Below are positions 44,250 through 53,769 of a stretch of 64,000 nucleotides of DNA, one piece after another. The notes beneath the pieces are model-generated. The model had not been told where the DNA came from. It made no database searches and saw nothing but the letters and a program-made list of their open reading frames with translations. Every line of letters starts with the position of its first letter. Position 1 is the stretch's first letter. The stretch spans positions 50,080,421-50,144,420 of the forward strand of contig JAHLJT010003656.1 of the NCBI GenBank assembly GCA_031308135.1, read 5' to 3'. This DNA comes from Acheta domesticus (taxonomy: Eukaryota; Arthropoda; Insecta; Orthoptera; Gryllidae). The translations under genes were made by a program, and so were the position numbers.

Positions 44250-44800
44250 TCCGAGCAGTAGAGAAGAGTTAGGTACTGCAAAGTTTATTCATTACTAGTG
44301 TAATACACTTGTATAATGAATATTGTTTTTTGCCGATGATTTCCTTGAAAAGTGAGTAGAATCAAATATTACTTGCCTCAACTAACGCGTTTTCTAACTC
44401 CGTCACCATTTATTCTTCGCCAAAAAGACACAATACGAAATCCACTCGAGCATTCCATCTCGTGCAAAAACACATTGCAACAAATACGTTTATTACCATC
44501 GATAATAAGCCAAACAATTTGGCGGGTCATATATATCCGATCATTACAACCATACTGATAATTCGAACCGTGAATTCGAACAGTAGAGCAGGGTTAAGTG
44601 TTACAAAGTGAATTCATCACTAGTGTACAATAAACATTCTTTTTTCTGCCGGAACTTCTCTTGAAAACTCAGGCGAATCAAATATTATTCACCTCAACTA
44701 ACGCGTTTTCTAACTCCGTCACCATTTATTCTGCGCCACAAAGACACAATACGAAATCCACTCGAGCATTCCATCTCGCGCAAACCACTTTGCAACGGCG
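44250..44800 (+). repeat. Direct duplication, two units about 325 bp apart
   Basis: Unit 1 (about 44250-44480) and unit 2 (about 44577-44797) share GAGCAGTAGAG-type starts, GAATCAAATATTA, CTCAACTAACGCGTTTTC, TAACTCCGTCACCATTTATT, AGACACAATACGAAATCC and CTCGAGCATTCCATCTCG. The final 130 bp are nearly identical; the first half is more diverged. Family unknown. Confidence 0.75.
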
Positions 44801-45198
44801 AGCGCTCCGCACCGAAGGAAATGCATTATTTCGACTCCGCCACCGATAGAGCACAGTTAACCGCGTCGTTGCCGTCCCCTGCTTTGAACCGTTTTCCGTT
44901 TCCCCCGCTGCTGCGCTTTCATCGCCACCGCCCCCTTTCGACGCCTTGTTTGTCCATCACTCCGCGCCGCGCCGCTGCAACGACCGGCCGAGAGGATTAA
45001 ACAGATGGCGACGCCGGGGTGGGGTGGGGGAGGGGCGCGATGGAAACTCGTTTACGCGTTGCTTCGCGCTGCCAATTTGCTGCAAATTGGACGCGAAAAA
45101 GCAACTCGCTCCCCCACGCGTCCGCGTGCACCGGCCCGCGAAGGCGACGGACAGTGCAAGGACGGAGGCTGGGTACTCGAGTCGGTCGGCGGCCCGCC
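44801..45198. other. CpG-rich block
   Basis: GC- and CpG-rich DNA with several overlapping frames on both strands (44946-45215, 44997-45293, 45005-45259, 45019-45243). None shows a domain and all use the same bases, so I call no gene. It could be a CpG island of an unseen promoter. Confidence 0.35.
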
Positions 45199-45246
45199 CA
45201 TTTCGGCTCGTTTAGCCCTCTCTGCGCCTGCCTCGATCGCTGAGAA
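45199..45246 (+). repeat. Direct repeat X, first copy, left piece
   Basis: CATTTCGGCTCGTTTAGCCC continuing to GATCGCTGAGAA, matched at 46030-46078. The repeat is interrupted at 45247 by a LINE fragment and resumes at 45797-45842 (CGGAGCAAAGGCCAAGC). Confidence 0.75.
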
Positions 45247-45790
45247 ATTAGATAGATAGATAGATTTTTATTTCCGCAAATAGGTTTATGCAACTTGGTG
45301 GCAGAACACTAAAATTTACATTATTATTAAAAATTACATATTATAATACTACTTCAAATATAATTATATATTTAATAAAGTGATGCACTTAATAAATATT
45401 ACAATACTAATGATGGTAACAGTAATTAATAATAATAAAATAATAATAATAATAAAATAACTGTTTTAATAAACCTAACTTACTTACTAAATATCTTGGT
45501 TAATTTACTTCTAAATCTTTGAACACCTTGAGGAAAGGGTTCCAAGGCTGTCGCAGGCAACTTATTCCAGTCCGTTATTGTTCTATTTGTAAAAGAAAAT
45601 TTTCCAACATCTGTTCTCTGTGGCCTGAACTGAATTTTGTGCTTGTGATCCCCTCTACTAAAGTATGTGGGTTTACTGAGCCTGATGTGGATATCTTTCC
45701 ACGCTGGATAACCGGCATACGCTTTGTACAAAGCACAGTCTTGCCTTAACCCTCCTGATTTCTAGAGATTCCCATTCCATTCTAGAGATT
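45247..45790 (-). mobile_element. LINE 3' fragment, minus strand
   Basis: 5'-truncated non-LTR retrotransposon: a C-terminal ORF tail (45480-45731), an AT-rich 3' untranslated region (45300-45479) and a tail of GATA/TCTA tetranucleotides at 45247-45267. It splits repeat X. A near-exact 13-bp duplication TTCTAGAGATTCC (about 45760 and 45779) lies at its 5' side. Confidence 0.65.
45480..45731 (-). pseudogene. C-terminal tail of a LINE reverse transcriptase ORF
   Basis: An 83-codon open frame with the words AYAGYPAWKDIHIRLSK, FRPQRTDVG, KFSFTNRTITDWNKLPA and FRSKLTKIF, a pattern characteristic of the last 80-100 residues of jockey/CR1-type non-LTR polyproteins, where an R-TD, a SF-N and a W-LP motif recur. 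The function of this tail in the family is not well defined. The reverse transcriptase and endonuclease domains are missing because the insertion is 5'-truncated. A diverged relative lies at 19500-19893. The Met at its start is internal, not a true initiator. Confidence 0.65.
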
Positions 45791-45796
45791 CCAATT

Positions 45797-45842
45797 CGGA
45801 GCAAAGGCCAAGCGCACGGACGCTGATGACACGTGCTCACGT
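45797..45842 (+). repeat. Direct repeat X, first copy, right piece
   Basis: CGGAGCAAAGGCCAAGCGCA through CACGTGCTCACGT, matched at 46082-46128. Together with 45199-45246 it forms the first copy of X. Confidence 0.7.
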
Positions 45843-46029
45843 TTGTTGGTGTCGTTTGGCTTCTTTGCCTTTCACGCGGCTCTTTAACACTATTTTTCTT
45901 TGGCAGCAGTAGCTCTGAGGAAGAACACAACATGTCAGCCGAAACGTGAGCCACCACGATAGAGAGGCGGCTCATCCTGGATAGCCTAGATAATACAAAC
46001 TCCGGCCGCGGAAGCCTTCGCAATCATAT
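45843..46029 (+). mobile_element. Insert Y between the two X copies, probable short retroelement
   Basis: A 187-bp segment bounded exactly by the two X copies. It contains CTGAGGAAGAACACAACATG, GTCAGCCGAAACGTGAGCC with a 6-bp stem (TGAGCC and GGCTCA), and ends CGGAAGCCTTCGCAATCATA. The CTGA-GA...GAAACGT arrangement occurs widely near the ends of animal retroelements. Identification as an element is inferred from the flanking duplication. Confidence 0.4.
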
Positions 46030-46128
46030 CATTTCGGCTCGTTTAGCCCCCTCTGCGCCTGCGTCGATCGCTCAGAAGCTGTCGGAGCAAAGGTCAAGCA
46101 CACGGACACCTATGACGCGTGTTCGCGT
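46030..46128 (+). repeat. Direct repeat X, second copy, uninterrupted
   Basis: Covers both halves of the first X copy without the LINE, with the five extra bases GCTGT at the interruption point. This shows that the LINE entered the first copy after the duplication, or that the second copy preserves the older state. Confidence 0.75.
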
Positions 46129-46322
46129 CTCGCGTAACACATTACTTTGCGCTGACTGTTTTTGTTTGTGGTGTGTTCACCATTTCATACGCGCATTCTC
46201 CTTATCCTCATTATTTTCATGGCCGCCTCTATGAATATCAAGTCACCAACCCAGATGGCTGTGTGACAACTGTTCATGACGATGAGACAAACCCTGCAGT
46301 TCCAAAGCCAGAATTTCAATAA
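46119..46322 (+). CDS. Short open frame with no ATG; possible terminal exon, unidentified
   Basis: A 67-codon frame opens with GTG (no in-frame ATG) and ends TAA at 46320-46322, just before a SINE-A. The first 25 residues are hydrophobic (FALTVFVCGVFTISYA) like a signal or membrane segment. The rest is polar with a protein-like look: SPYPHYFHGRLYEY, TNPDGCVTTVHDDE and PAVPKPEFQ. This composition is unlike the low-complexity frames nearby and could be the last exon of a small secreted protein or a fragment of a pseudogene. I do not recognise the family. Its first bases overlap the end of direct repeat X, which argues against an intact 5' part. Low confidence that it is coding. Confidence 0.25.
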   Translation: MFASRVTHYFALTVFVCGVFTISYAHSPYPHYFHGRLYEYQVTNPDGCVTTVHDDETNPAVPKPEFQ

Positions 46323-46850
46323 TGCCACCTGCTTTGGTGGCTAAGGACATCAACGGATTTCACTGCAGCTCCTCAGCCCGAGAGTTCTTAGTATTCGAGT
46401 CCCGGCCGTAGCAGAATATTTGATCATAGTTTCAAATTTAGGTCGAATCCAACCACTGTCGGAAAGAGAATTCTAGCGGGCGGCTGATCTGGTTTCCCGT
46501 TGTTTCTCCAGAGAACTCGGGCAGATACTGGAGCAATGTCTTACCAAATTGGATACAGAGGCAAGAACTGGAATGATCTTACCTTCGTTAATCATTCATA
46601 ATCCTCTCTCCGCTGATGCTCACGCTCTTACACATATGCAATAATCTACCACGCATCGAGTAGCCACACACATAACGAACTTATGTGGTCGCGACTGGGA
46701 CAGTGTCACAGAGTAGGTACCTGGAGGTGCAAAATTGCTGCAAGCCGACGAGTGTATATCTAACTTTACAACGCGGATGGAACAGAATCATCTCCAGGCT
46801 ATAACATGCTCCACACCTACGGAACTAATGACCAGTGTTGTTGATAAGTT
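46323..46850 (+). mobile_element. SINE-A copy, near full-length
   Basis: Head with A-box-like TGGTGGCTAAGGACATC (46334) and B-box-like TATTCGAGTCCCGG (46392). Then TAGGTCGAATCCAACCACTG, GAGAATTCTAGCGGGCGGCT, GGTTTCCCGTTGTTTCTCC, the 3' words TAGGTACCTGG and TGCAAGCCGACG, and ACGGAACTAATGACC near 46818. It is more diverged than the copy at 17168, and the tetranucleotide tail is degraded. Confidence 0.7.
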
Positions 46851-47361
46851 CGGGAATAATAACACTACTCTTCAATACTCAATTTAAATTCAGTGGAAAG
46901 CAATGAAAAGCCACGAATATCAAATTCCCGGGCAAAGTATCACCTCGTCCACACTCTGAATCCTTTGCCATCAAATATTTCACTATCCCTTTATGATTAT
47001 TTTTATTGTCGAATAATTTACCTATTAGTTTTATTGTCGAATTTTTATCGTATACCTATTATTTTTATTGTCGAATTTTTTACTCTTCTTTTTGTGCGGG
47101 AACATAAATCTGCCTAGTACGGGTCTAGTCTCGGTGGTCCTCTCCGCAACGTTCATACAAAAAATTACGCAATTGTCATCTGAAAATGCTACAAAAAATA
47201 ATAAATATTTTGATAAATGAAAGAAAAATGATTAATACTGCAATAAATACAACAATTACAGCTCTAAGATAAAATTTTAAATTATAGTAGCCGCGAAAGT
47301 ATACTATACGCGAGCAATTGCGGTTTAAAAACCACTTGAATGTTTGCATTATTGTAACATT
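46851..47361. other. AT-rich intergenic DNA
   Basis: Contains a short tandem motif (CCTATTAGTTTTATTGTCG and CCTATTATTTTTATTGTCG near 47020-47075, about 40-bp spacing). No supported gene. Confidence 0.4.
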
Positions 47362-47556
47362 TTTTGCTGTTTAAGGTAGTATCAACTTCTAGGTCATTAG
47401 CAACCACTATTGGATTTTAACGATATGGTAATCATGGGGGATGAAAGGACAAACACAAATACAACCATGACCGAAGCGGGACTCGAACCCGCGACCCTAT
47501 GGGCCTTTACGGCACTACTGGCTTACCGATCTTGGCCACCGAGCCGGCAACATTTA
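47362..47556 (-). mobile_element. SINE-B copy, head well preserved
   Basis: On the minus strand, from 47556: GCTCGGTGGCCAAGATCGG (A-box region), AAGCCAGTAGTGCCGTAAAG, then GGTCGCGGGTTCGAGTCCCG with a canonical B box GGTTCGAGTCC and a good T-arm stem. The body and 3' end follow: GCTAATGACCTAGAAGTTGA, then AACAGCAAAAAATG at about 47362. The head is tRNA-like, but the anticodon side is not a complete cloverleaf, so it is a SINE rather than a tRNA gene. Confidence 0.8.
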
Positions 47557-47762
47557 TTAGCATAATTGTAATATTGCACATTAATCATTTGATCGTTTAC
47601 ATATTTGCAAAGTTTTTAACAGTGCCAAATACTTCTGAATACAGCATCCCCCTGAAAGTGCTTCAATGGAGACGTTCGTGAACTGGAAGGAGGGATAAAC
47701 GAGAGCGACCTCAGAAATTGAGCAGCGAATCCGCTTTGTGCCGTGTAAACTGTGGAGGAGAA

Positions 47763-48009
47763 CACCCGGATTTGGACCCTGGTACCCGGACGGGAGAGCC
47801 TTGAGTGTCCGCTGATACGTTTCTGGTGCAATGAATAAATAACAGAAGAGCACTTAGCGGCGCAACACTAGGCCTCGCGTCGGCCTCCACCGCCGCGCCG
47901 CGCGACTTGCAGCGACCGGAGCGGTTTATCCGTAATTAAAGCTCTAGTGCCTGCAATAGCACGAGACGATTTCGCGCGAGCTACACTGCACTTCACAGCA
48001 AATGCGTTC
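47763..48009 (+). repeat. Long direct repeat, copy A (about 247 bp), abutting a SINE-A tail
   Basis: Ends AAATGCGTTC at 48009, directly before the SINE-A tail. Copy B (48553-48803) ends with the same bases. Shared text includes CGGGAGAGCCTTG, ACGTTTCTGGTGCAATGAAT, AATAACAGAAGAGCACTT, GACTTGCAGCGACCGGAGCG and GCCTGCAATAGCACGAGACG. Identity is high, with about 15-20 differences by eye. Confidence 0.85.
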
Positions 48010-48265
48010 GATTGATTGATTGTTAGTGATTTCTGGCGCGTCAACTACTGAGGTCATTAGTCCCGTAATTATAGGGCATGTTTTTTCATCGCGAGGTGGG
48101 GATGATGATCTTCCTCCGATGGATGGCCAGATCTGACGCCGATCTACCGTCGACTAGCAGGGTTTTCCCCTACCAGGTATCTCCCAACATATGGGAACTG
48201 CTCCAGCCGGAACAAGCTCTAAGCTCCCGACCGGTCTGCCGGCATGTGTGGTAGTGTAGTGCATA

Positions 48266-48305
<40 letters not shown>

Positions 48306-48532
48306 GGGTGAGGATAGGACAAGGAATAGGAAGGAGAGATCCCGCGAGGTTCATGTCCCGTTTGTTAGGGTACTACTCCGGCATTCGGCTAGTGTTGATC
48401 AAAGAAACCACGGTAAACTACCGATCAGAGCAGCCAGCCACTACAATTCTCCTCCAGACAGCGACTGAATTCGATCTAACTGACGCTCTAGTATCGAAAA
48501 TCCTGCCGCCGTCGAGACTGGAACCTAGGGTG
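48010..48532 (-). mobile_element. SINE-A copy between long direct repeats
   Basis: Minus strand, tail (AATC)n at 48010-48022 next to CACTAAC. Body words: ACTACTGAGGTCATTAGTCC, CATCGCGAGGTGGGGATGAT, CCTCCGATGGATGGCCAGAT and GGAACTGCTCCAGCCGG. It has an internal (TG)n run, and the 5' part ends just beyond the B box (plus-strand GACTGGAACC at about 48517). The A-box half of the head is absent, so the insertion is slightly 5'-truncated. Frames 48154-48354, 48244-48468 and 48308-48628 are spurious. Confidence 0.75.
48269..48302. repeat. (TG)n microsatellite inside SINE-A
   Basis: About 17 GT units. The same position in other SINE-A copies has a shorter CA/GT-rich stretch (17455-17490), so this is an expansion within the element. 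Confidence 0.95.
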
Positions 48533-48552
48533 TCCCCGGTAATTGGGTCACC

Positions 48553-48803
48553 TCTCCCGGTAATTGTGAACCCAGGTCCCCAGGCGGGAGAGCCTTGCGT
48601 GTCGGCCGTTACGTTTCTGGTGCAATGAATAAATAACAGAAGAGCACTTGGCGGCGTAACAGTAGGCCACGCGTTGCCCTCCACCGCCGCGCCGCGCGAC
48701 TTGCAGCGACCGGAGCGGTTTATCCCTAATTAAAGCTCTAGTGCCTGCAATAGCACGAGACGATTTCGCGCGAGCGTCACTGCACATTACGCCAAATGCG
48801 TTC
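48553..48803 (+). repeat. Long direct repeat, copy B
   Basis: Starts close after the SINE head (CCCGGTAATTG...) and ends AAATGCGTTC at 48803, after which unique DNA follows (CATGTTGGC). A short internal duplication CCCGGTAATTG occurs at 48535 and 48558, at the SINE/repeat junction. Confidence 0.8.
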
Positions 48804-49119
48804 CATGTTGGCTTGGAATGACTGAGCACACCCGTCCACGTTTCTGCTCATGCGCATCTTGTTGTGGGGTCTAACGTCCCCACATACTTCAATTTTCTTA
48901 AAAGTTTCCGATGACATTAGATCATTGTTATACCTCATAAAATTAATCTTTTCAAATAATTAGTAAGCATCCTTCTCAATGAGGTTCGTGTCCTCTGAAA
49001 CGTGCTGTTTACTGTTAAAAAGGTTAATTTTATTCATGTAATAAGGCTACATGTGTAACAATGACTTAATGGCATCGCTCACTTTAAAAAAATGAAGTGT
49101 AACGGCTCTTGGATTCGTT
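48804..49119. other. Intergenic DNA
   Basis: No supported feature. Confidence 0.4.
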
Positions 49120-49612
49120 GAATGATTGATTGATTGTTAGTGATTCTGGACACGTCAACTATTGAGGTCATTAGGTTTGTAAATGTAGTGCACTTTTTCA
49201 TCGGGAGGTGGCGGTGATCTTCCTCTGCTGGATGGCTAGATCCGGCGCCGACCTACCGTCGACTAGGGGGGTTTTCTCTAACCTGGTATCTCCTACCAGT
49301 GGCACACAGCCCCAGCCGAGGCAGGCTTTAAGTCCCCGACCGGTCTCCCGGCATGTACGTTAGTGTAATGCATGCATGTGCAAGTGTCTGTCAGTAAGGG
49401 ATGTGGATAAGACAAGGGAGAGGAAGGAAAGATTGCATGCGGTCCGTGACTAATTTGTTAGGGTACTGCTCCGGCATTCGCCTGATAATAATCGGAGAAA
49501 CCACGGGAAACTACCGATCAGATCAGCCGGCAACTAGAATTTTCCTCCAGACAGCCACTGAACTCGACGTAACTGACAAGCTAGTGTCGAAAATCCTGCC
49601 TCCGTCGGAACT
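49120..49612 (-). mobile_element. SINE-A copy
   Basis: Tail GATTGATTGATTGTTAGTGA at the left, then TCAACTATTGAGGTCATTAG, TTTTTCATCGGGAGGTGG, CTGCTGGATGGCTAGATCC, CCGGTCTCCCGGCATGTACG, TTAGGGTACTGCTCCGGCAT and AACTCGACGTAACTGACAAG, ending near TCCGTCGGAACT. The tRNA head is missing, so it is 5'-truncated. Unlike the copy at 48010, no long direct repeat flanks it. The 91-codon frame 49401-49676 is not a gene. Confidence 0.75.
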
Positions 49613-50469
49613 CTTTGCGACTACTCGCTTTTCTTTTAAGAAAAAAGCGAGTAGTTTTGGCGCAATTTCTGTTTGAAATTAATCCAAATTTATTAAATAA
49701 ATTCTCAAAAATAGCTCCAAACGTTTTCTTGAAATGTTTTTTATAAAGAGAATAAGATACCTTAAATCATTGCGCAAATTCCCATTTTGATTAACTTTCT
49801 GAATTTCCGAAAAACGCACATTTTAAAACAATGCGAGAACGCGCTGTTGGAGCAATACCAATTTTTAAGAATAACGAAATAAATGGCAGACGACACACTA
49901 GTACTTGTTAAAAAATACCATCCATCTATTTGTTTCAATATAAATAATTTTAAAAGTTCTGATACGATTCAGTTGCTCTGAGATACTATCCCAGAGATAA
50001 AACTGCAAACTTCTCCAGAGACAGTTTTCCTCATCAATTTTGCTGGAGCCGAAGCCTGGACTGGTGTCGTGCGCGAACGAGCACAGCCGCACAAGCGAAG
50101 CGAGCACCCCCAGCGGACGAGGATAGAAACTTTTGAACTTTTGAAACAACGCAACAACACGTGGCGCTGAGTTCATTAAGCCTGCGGCTTCAACTTCCGC
50201 CTGTTGAAGCAACCGACAACGCCTGCAAGCAACTCGGGGAAGACCTCTCCGTCGAGGAAAACCCGACGAAGCTCGAAAATCGCCTAACTGTTGTATAGAG
50301 TTACGCATGTGAGGTTAATGCGAAATGAAATTGTTCAGCGCTTAGAAAATAATATTAAAGGCGACCGCCTTTTATGTAACGAACTTTTCAAGTGTTCATT
50401 TTAAAGCTACCGTAAACACCTGCTACTTAATGATAAAAGCTTCTTGGTGTGGAAAAATCCATTTAATAA
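49613..50469. other. Intergenic DNA with a perfect hairpin and a Repeat-P-like relic
   Basis: ACTACTCGCTTTT at 49620-49632 pairs exactly with AAAAGCGAGTAGT at 49643-49655, right at the truncated SINE end. About 49670-49830 on the minus strand has a TTTGGAGCTATTTTTGAGAA word like Repeat-P and may be a diverged member. The minus-strand 136-codon frame 49898-50308 has no recognisable domain. Confidence 0.4.
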
Positions 50470-50632
50470 TTATCCTCCGAATCATTTCAATTTCGTTGCA
50501 TTTAGTGAGTTACCAGAAAGGAAAGTCTTATCCAATCGAGAACTTAAAGTTCAAAACTTAAATCTTCTGATTGGATAATACTCTTCCAACTCACTAAGTG
50601 ATAAATATTAATCGGAGAATAGTATCTTAGTT
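50470..50632. repeat. Imperfect fold-back sequence
   Basis: TTTAGTGAGTTACCAGAAAG and CTTATCCAATC...CTTAAAGTT on the left are mirrored by AACTTAAATCTTCTGATTGG, ATAATAC and CCAACTCACTAAGTG on the right; arms of about 55-75 bp with mismatches. Confidence 0.55.
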
Positions 50633-50760
50633 GACCGAATTCTAATCAGAGTTCCAATTTCAAACATTGAAGCTGGTCTTTGAATATTTGCCCTCTCGCT
50701 TAACTCATCAAATGAAGAGCAATTTTATTAGAAGAATTGGCAAAGACATAATTCAGTAGC
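50633..50760. other. Intergenic DNA
   Basis: Short unannotated spacer before the CT-rich tract. Confidence 0.4.
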
Positions 50761-50972
50761 TTTCTCTCTCTCTCTCCCTCTCTCTCTCTCCCTCTCTCTC
50801 TCTCTCTTTCTCCCGTTCTTCTCCCTCGTTCTTTCTCGCTCTCTTTCGTTCTCTCGCTCGACCTCTCGCTCTTTCGCTCTCTCGCTCTTTCGCTCTCTCG
50901 CACTCTCTCTCAATCTCCCTCTCTCGCTTATCCTCTATTTTTCTCTCTCTTTGTCTCTCTCAAGCCATTCTT
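50761..50972. repeat. CT-rich polypyrimidine tract
   Basis: About 210 bp of TC dinucleotides with CTTTCG and CTCTCG hexamers. The complementary glutamate/arginine frames (50700-50903, 50728-50913) are artefacts. Confidence 0.95.
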
Positions 50973-52248
50973 CCAAGTAAGATGTCTTCTAGTTTGGTGC
51001 AAAATGAGCATCATTAAAAATAACACCGGAAGCTTAGGTAGCTTACTCTGTGTATTCGCTGCACTGCTGAAAACTAGACACCATGAAGTAATTGAATAAC
51101 TCGTAACGCGATTGCTGGCCTGAATGATGCTTCCGTTTGAGAAGCGGCCATTTCACAATGGAGTTGTGTGATGATCAGTGCAATGCGTGCTCAAACAGAG
51201 CATTTATGTTTGTTATTTTCTTAACAAATTCAGTACAAAAAAAATATGGCTTAGAATTCTTTGGAAAATATGCGTTACACAGTCTCGAGAGTGTTTCATA
51301 TTAACCATGTAGATCAGATATTGGAGTAACAGTGTTGTCTTGGACACGCGTAGCGAAGCAAAAACTATGTGTTAAAAGTAAACACTCACAACAAAATTAA
51401 TTATTACTTTGACCGGATATATTTGTTATTAAGCACAATGGGTAAATAAAGAAATTGGTTTTTGAAGTCAAATTGCAAGAACGAAGAATTATGACTGAAA
51501 CAAGTAATAAACGATAAATAACAATTTACATAATCACTATTTAATCACTATGATAGTAAAATATACATGTATTTTGATCGTTCTTTTCTTCCAAAATTGA
51601 ATCGGATAATTTTAGATTCAAAAAATTGAGATGTGTAAAATTCGAGATTTCAGGGGTGAATTATCCCCAGAAGTTACATTACATAATGCTATGAAAGAAC
51701 TCTCTGAATCGGAAAAACTCACAAAATGTCCAAATGGAGTCTGAATAATTTTTTCCACAATAAAAATCAATGCCATGGATTCTGCAGTAAAATTAGACGC
51801 AACATCTAAGATACTATTCACAAGATTAAAATCCTATCTTGAGCTTCAAAACAGCAAACCCCACATGGGTTATATTATTTTCTATTCTCTCGATGGTTGG
51901 TTGAAGTCGCTGCGGTGGCGCCGCCGGTGGCAGAGGGAACAATTGCAGGGGAAGGCGGCGACTCCACCGCTAAAGAACTGTAGCAGTGGGCGGGAGTGTC
52001 GACCGCAACCACAACTCGCACAGCTGTGACGATAGCGTTTGCAGAACGCGGAGGAAGGACAGAGCGGGTGACTGTACTGTGGTCTGCGGTTGGTGGTTGT
52101 GTGGTTTGAGAAAGGAATACTGTTGACGCAGAGCGTGTCCTATTCAAAATAGCAATGCAAATAGAAAGACAAGAATAGGAAGTTTCCGAGAAATTTGAAA
52201 GAAAGGATGAAAATTAAGTGTGTGATCCAAATAATATAGTACATCTCT
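50973..52248. other. Intergenic DNA
   Basis: AT-rich to 51870, with a moderately GC-rich patch at 51900-52120. Two opposed frames (51775-52029, 51875-52147) share the patch and show no domain. Confidence 0.35.
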
Positions 52249-53574
52249 CTGTGAACACTGCTAGCGCCTAACCCATTAGTACGATTTCTTCCAAAATGGA
52301 TATTCCCCGGTCGATCTGATTCTAGTCGAAGCTTTGAGATTTTGAAAAAGATTCTTCAAACTTTGGGGGTACTTTATATGAAGCCCCCGGGGATTTTCAA
52401 ACTTTTCTCAAAAACGGCTTCAAATTTTTTCTTTAAATTTCTTGTATGAATATAGTAAAATACAGTTATTAACATGGCATAGGTCCGATTTTCACGGAGA
52501 ACTCTGAATTTTCGAAAATCGTGAAAGTTTGAATTTGTTTCGGCGTCTTTCTCCAACTATAAAATTGAAGATAGAGATTTTTCTTCAAATAAAATTTGTT
52601 CTGCATATTGAATCCTTTCATTAAGGCCAAGTAAATGTTTTTCATAATTTTAGTAGTTTTCGTGCAATATTGCGTGCAATATATGCAATTTTAAAAAATT
52701 ACAAACACAAGATTTTCTCAAAAACGGCTCCAGATTTTTTCTGTAAACTATTGGTACTAAATTTACTCTATCAGATGACATAAAAGCCATATTGCTCTAT
52801 AGGTTGGTTTGTTCAAAAATTACAAAAATGTAAATTTTTTCACATGTTTCTCACGTCGATAATATTTACATTAGCGGCAATTTTTTCACATTATATTTAC
52901 GAGTACATGTGCTTTAAATAATGTTAAGCAAAGTTTCTCGAAAACACAACCGTTTTCTGTGAAAAGTAGCTAAAATTCCGCATTTTCAGAAATGCTCGAA
53001 CGCCATTTTCTCATATATGGCTGCAAATTTTTTCTTCAAACTTTTGTAATGGATAGTGCTAATTACACCCTTTATAATAGCGTAAAGTTTATTTTGAGTT
53101 ATGTTTTGTTTTTTTCAAAAATTACGTAATTGTAATTTTTTTTAAAGATCTCTCACACTTTTAATATGTACATTACCAGCAATTTATAAACATTTTTATT
53201 TTTGTGAGTGTAAGTGCTTCAAATAACTTCAAATAAAGTATTTTGAAAACTCAAAACTTTTCTGTGAAAATGAGCTTCAAATTTCGTATTTTTAGTAGCG
53301 CTATAACACAATTTTCTCTTAAACGGCACATAATTTTTAAAAGAAAATTGCCATTTATGACTAGGTTTTTGTGTTCTTTAATATTCTAAAATTAATGTTT
53401 CCATTCTACCAATAGAAATCCGAAAAATTAAGAAAATGACAAAAAGTGTACTTTTGGCTGTGATAGATAACAGCTGGCAAGAAAGAGCCCCGAGCAATTC
53501 CGAATAGCCAGCGAAGACCCATGAAAATAGAAAACTAATACGGAAAAGTCTGTGCCATTCTGTAGCACCACTAG
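52249..53574 (-). repeat. Repeat-P copy 6, inverted partner of copy 3
   Basis: Aligns along its whole length with the complement of 34174-35507. On the plus strand the periodic landmark appears as TCTCAAAAACGGCTTC near 52407, TCTCAAAAACGGCTCC near 52717, CTCATATATGGCTGC near 53011 and CTCTTAAACGGCAC near 53315, about 300 bp apart. It is truncated exactly where copy 3 enters the ACAGACGG tag (TGTGAACACTGCTAGCGCC at 52249). The 60-codon frame 52374-52556 is the equivalent of 35198-35494 and is not a gene. Confidence 0.8.
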
Positions 53575-53769
53575 TTCTTTATGGCCTTTTCTATTATTGA
53601 TTGCATTATTGATTGAGTTCATTTCTGTTTGCTTAATTTCGGGTTTTGTCTTCTCTGGTGCATCAGCAGTGATCTTGTAATAGTAGGCTACATTATGAAG
53701 CGATGATGTGACGATGGGTATTAATACACGAGTGTGCTATTACGATACTAAGCCTTTTGTTTGTATTTT
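53575..53769. other. Spacer between Repeat-P and a LINE relic
   Basis: A short AT-rich stretch with an ATTGATTGCATTATTGATTGAG near-duplication; no gene. Confidence 0.4.

Noticed and set aside
45893..45950. Hammerhead ribozyme (CTGAGGA...GAAAC) in insert Y
   Set aside because: The core words and a possible stem III are present, but the segment between them does not pair to form stem II, so a functional ribozyme is unlikely.
47430..47556. Functional tRNA gene on the minus strand
   Set aside because: A box and B box are good, but no complete cloverleaf with paired acceptor ends is visible, and the sequence continues into a SINE-B body shared with 33670.
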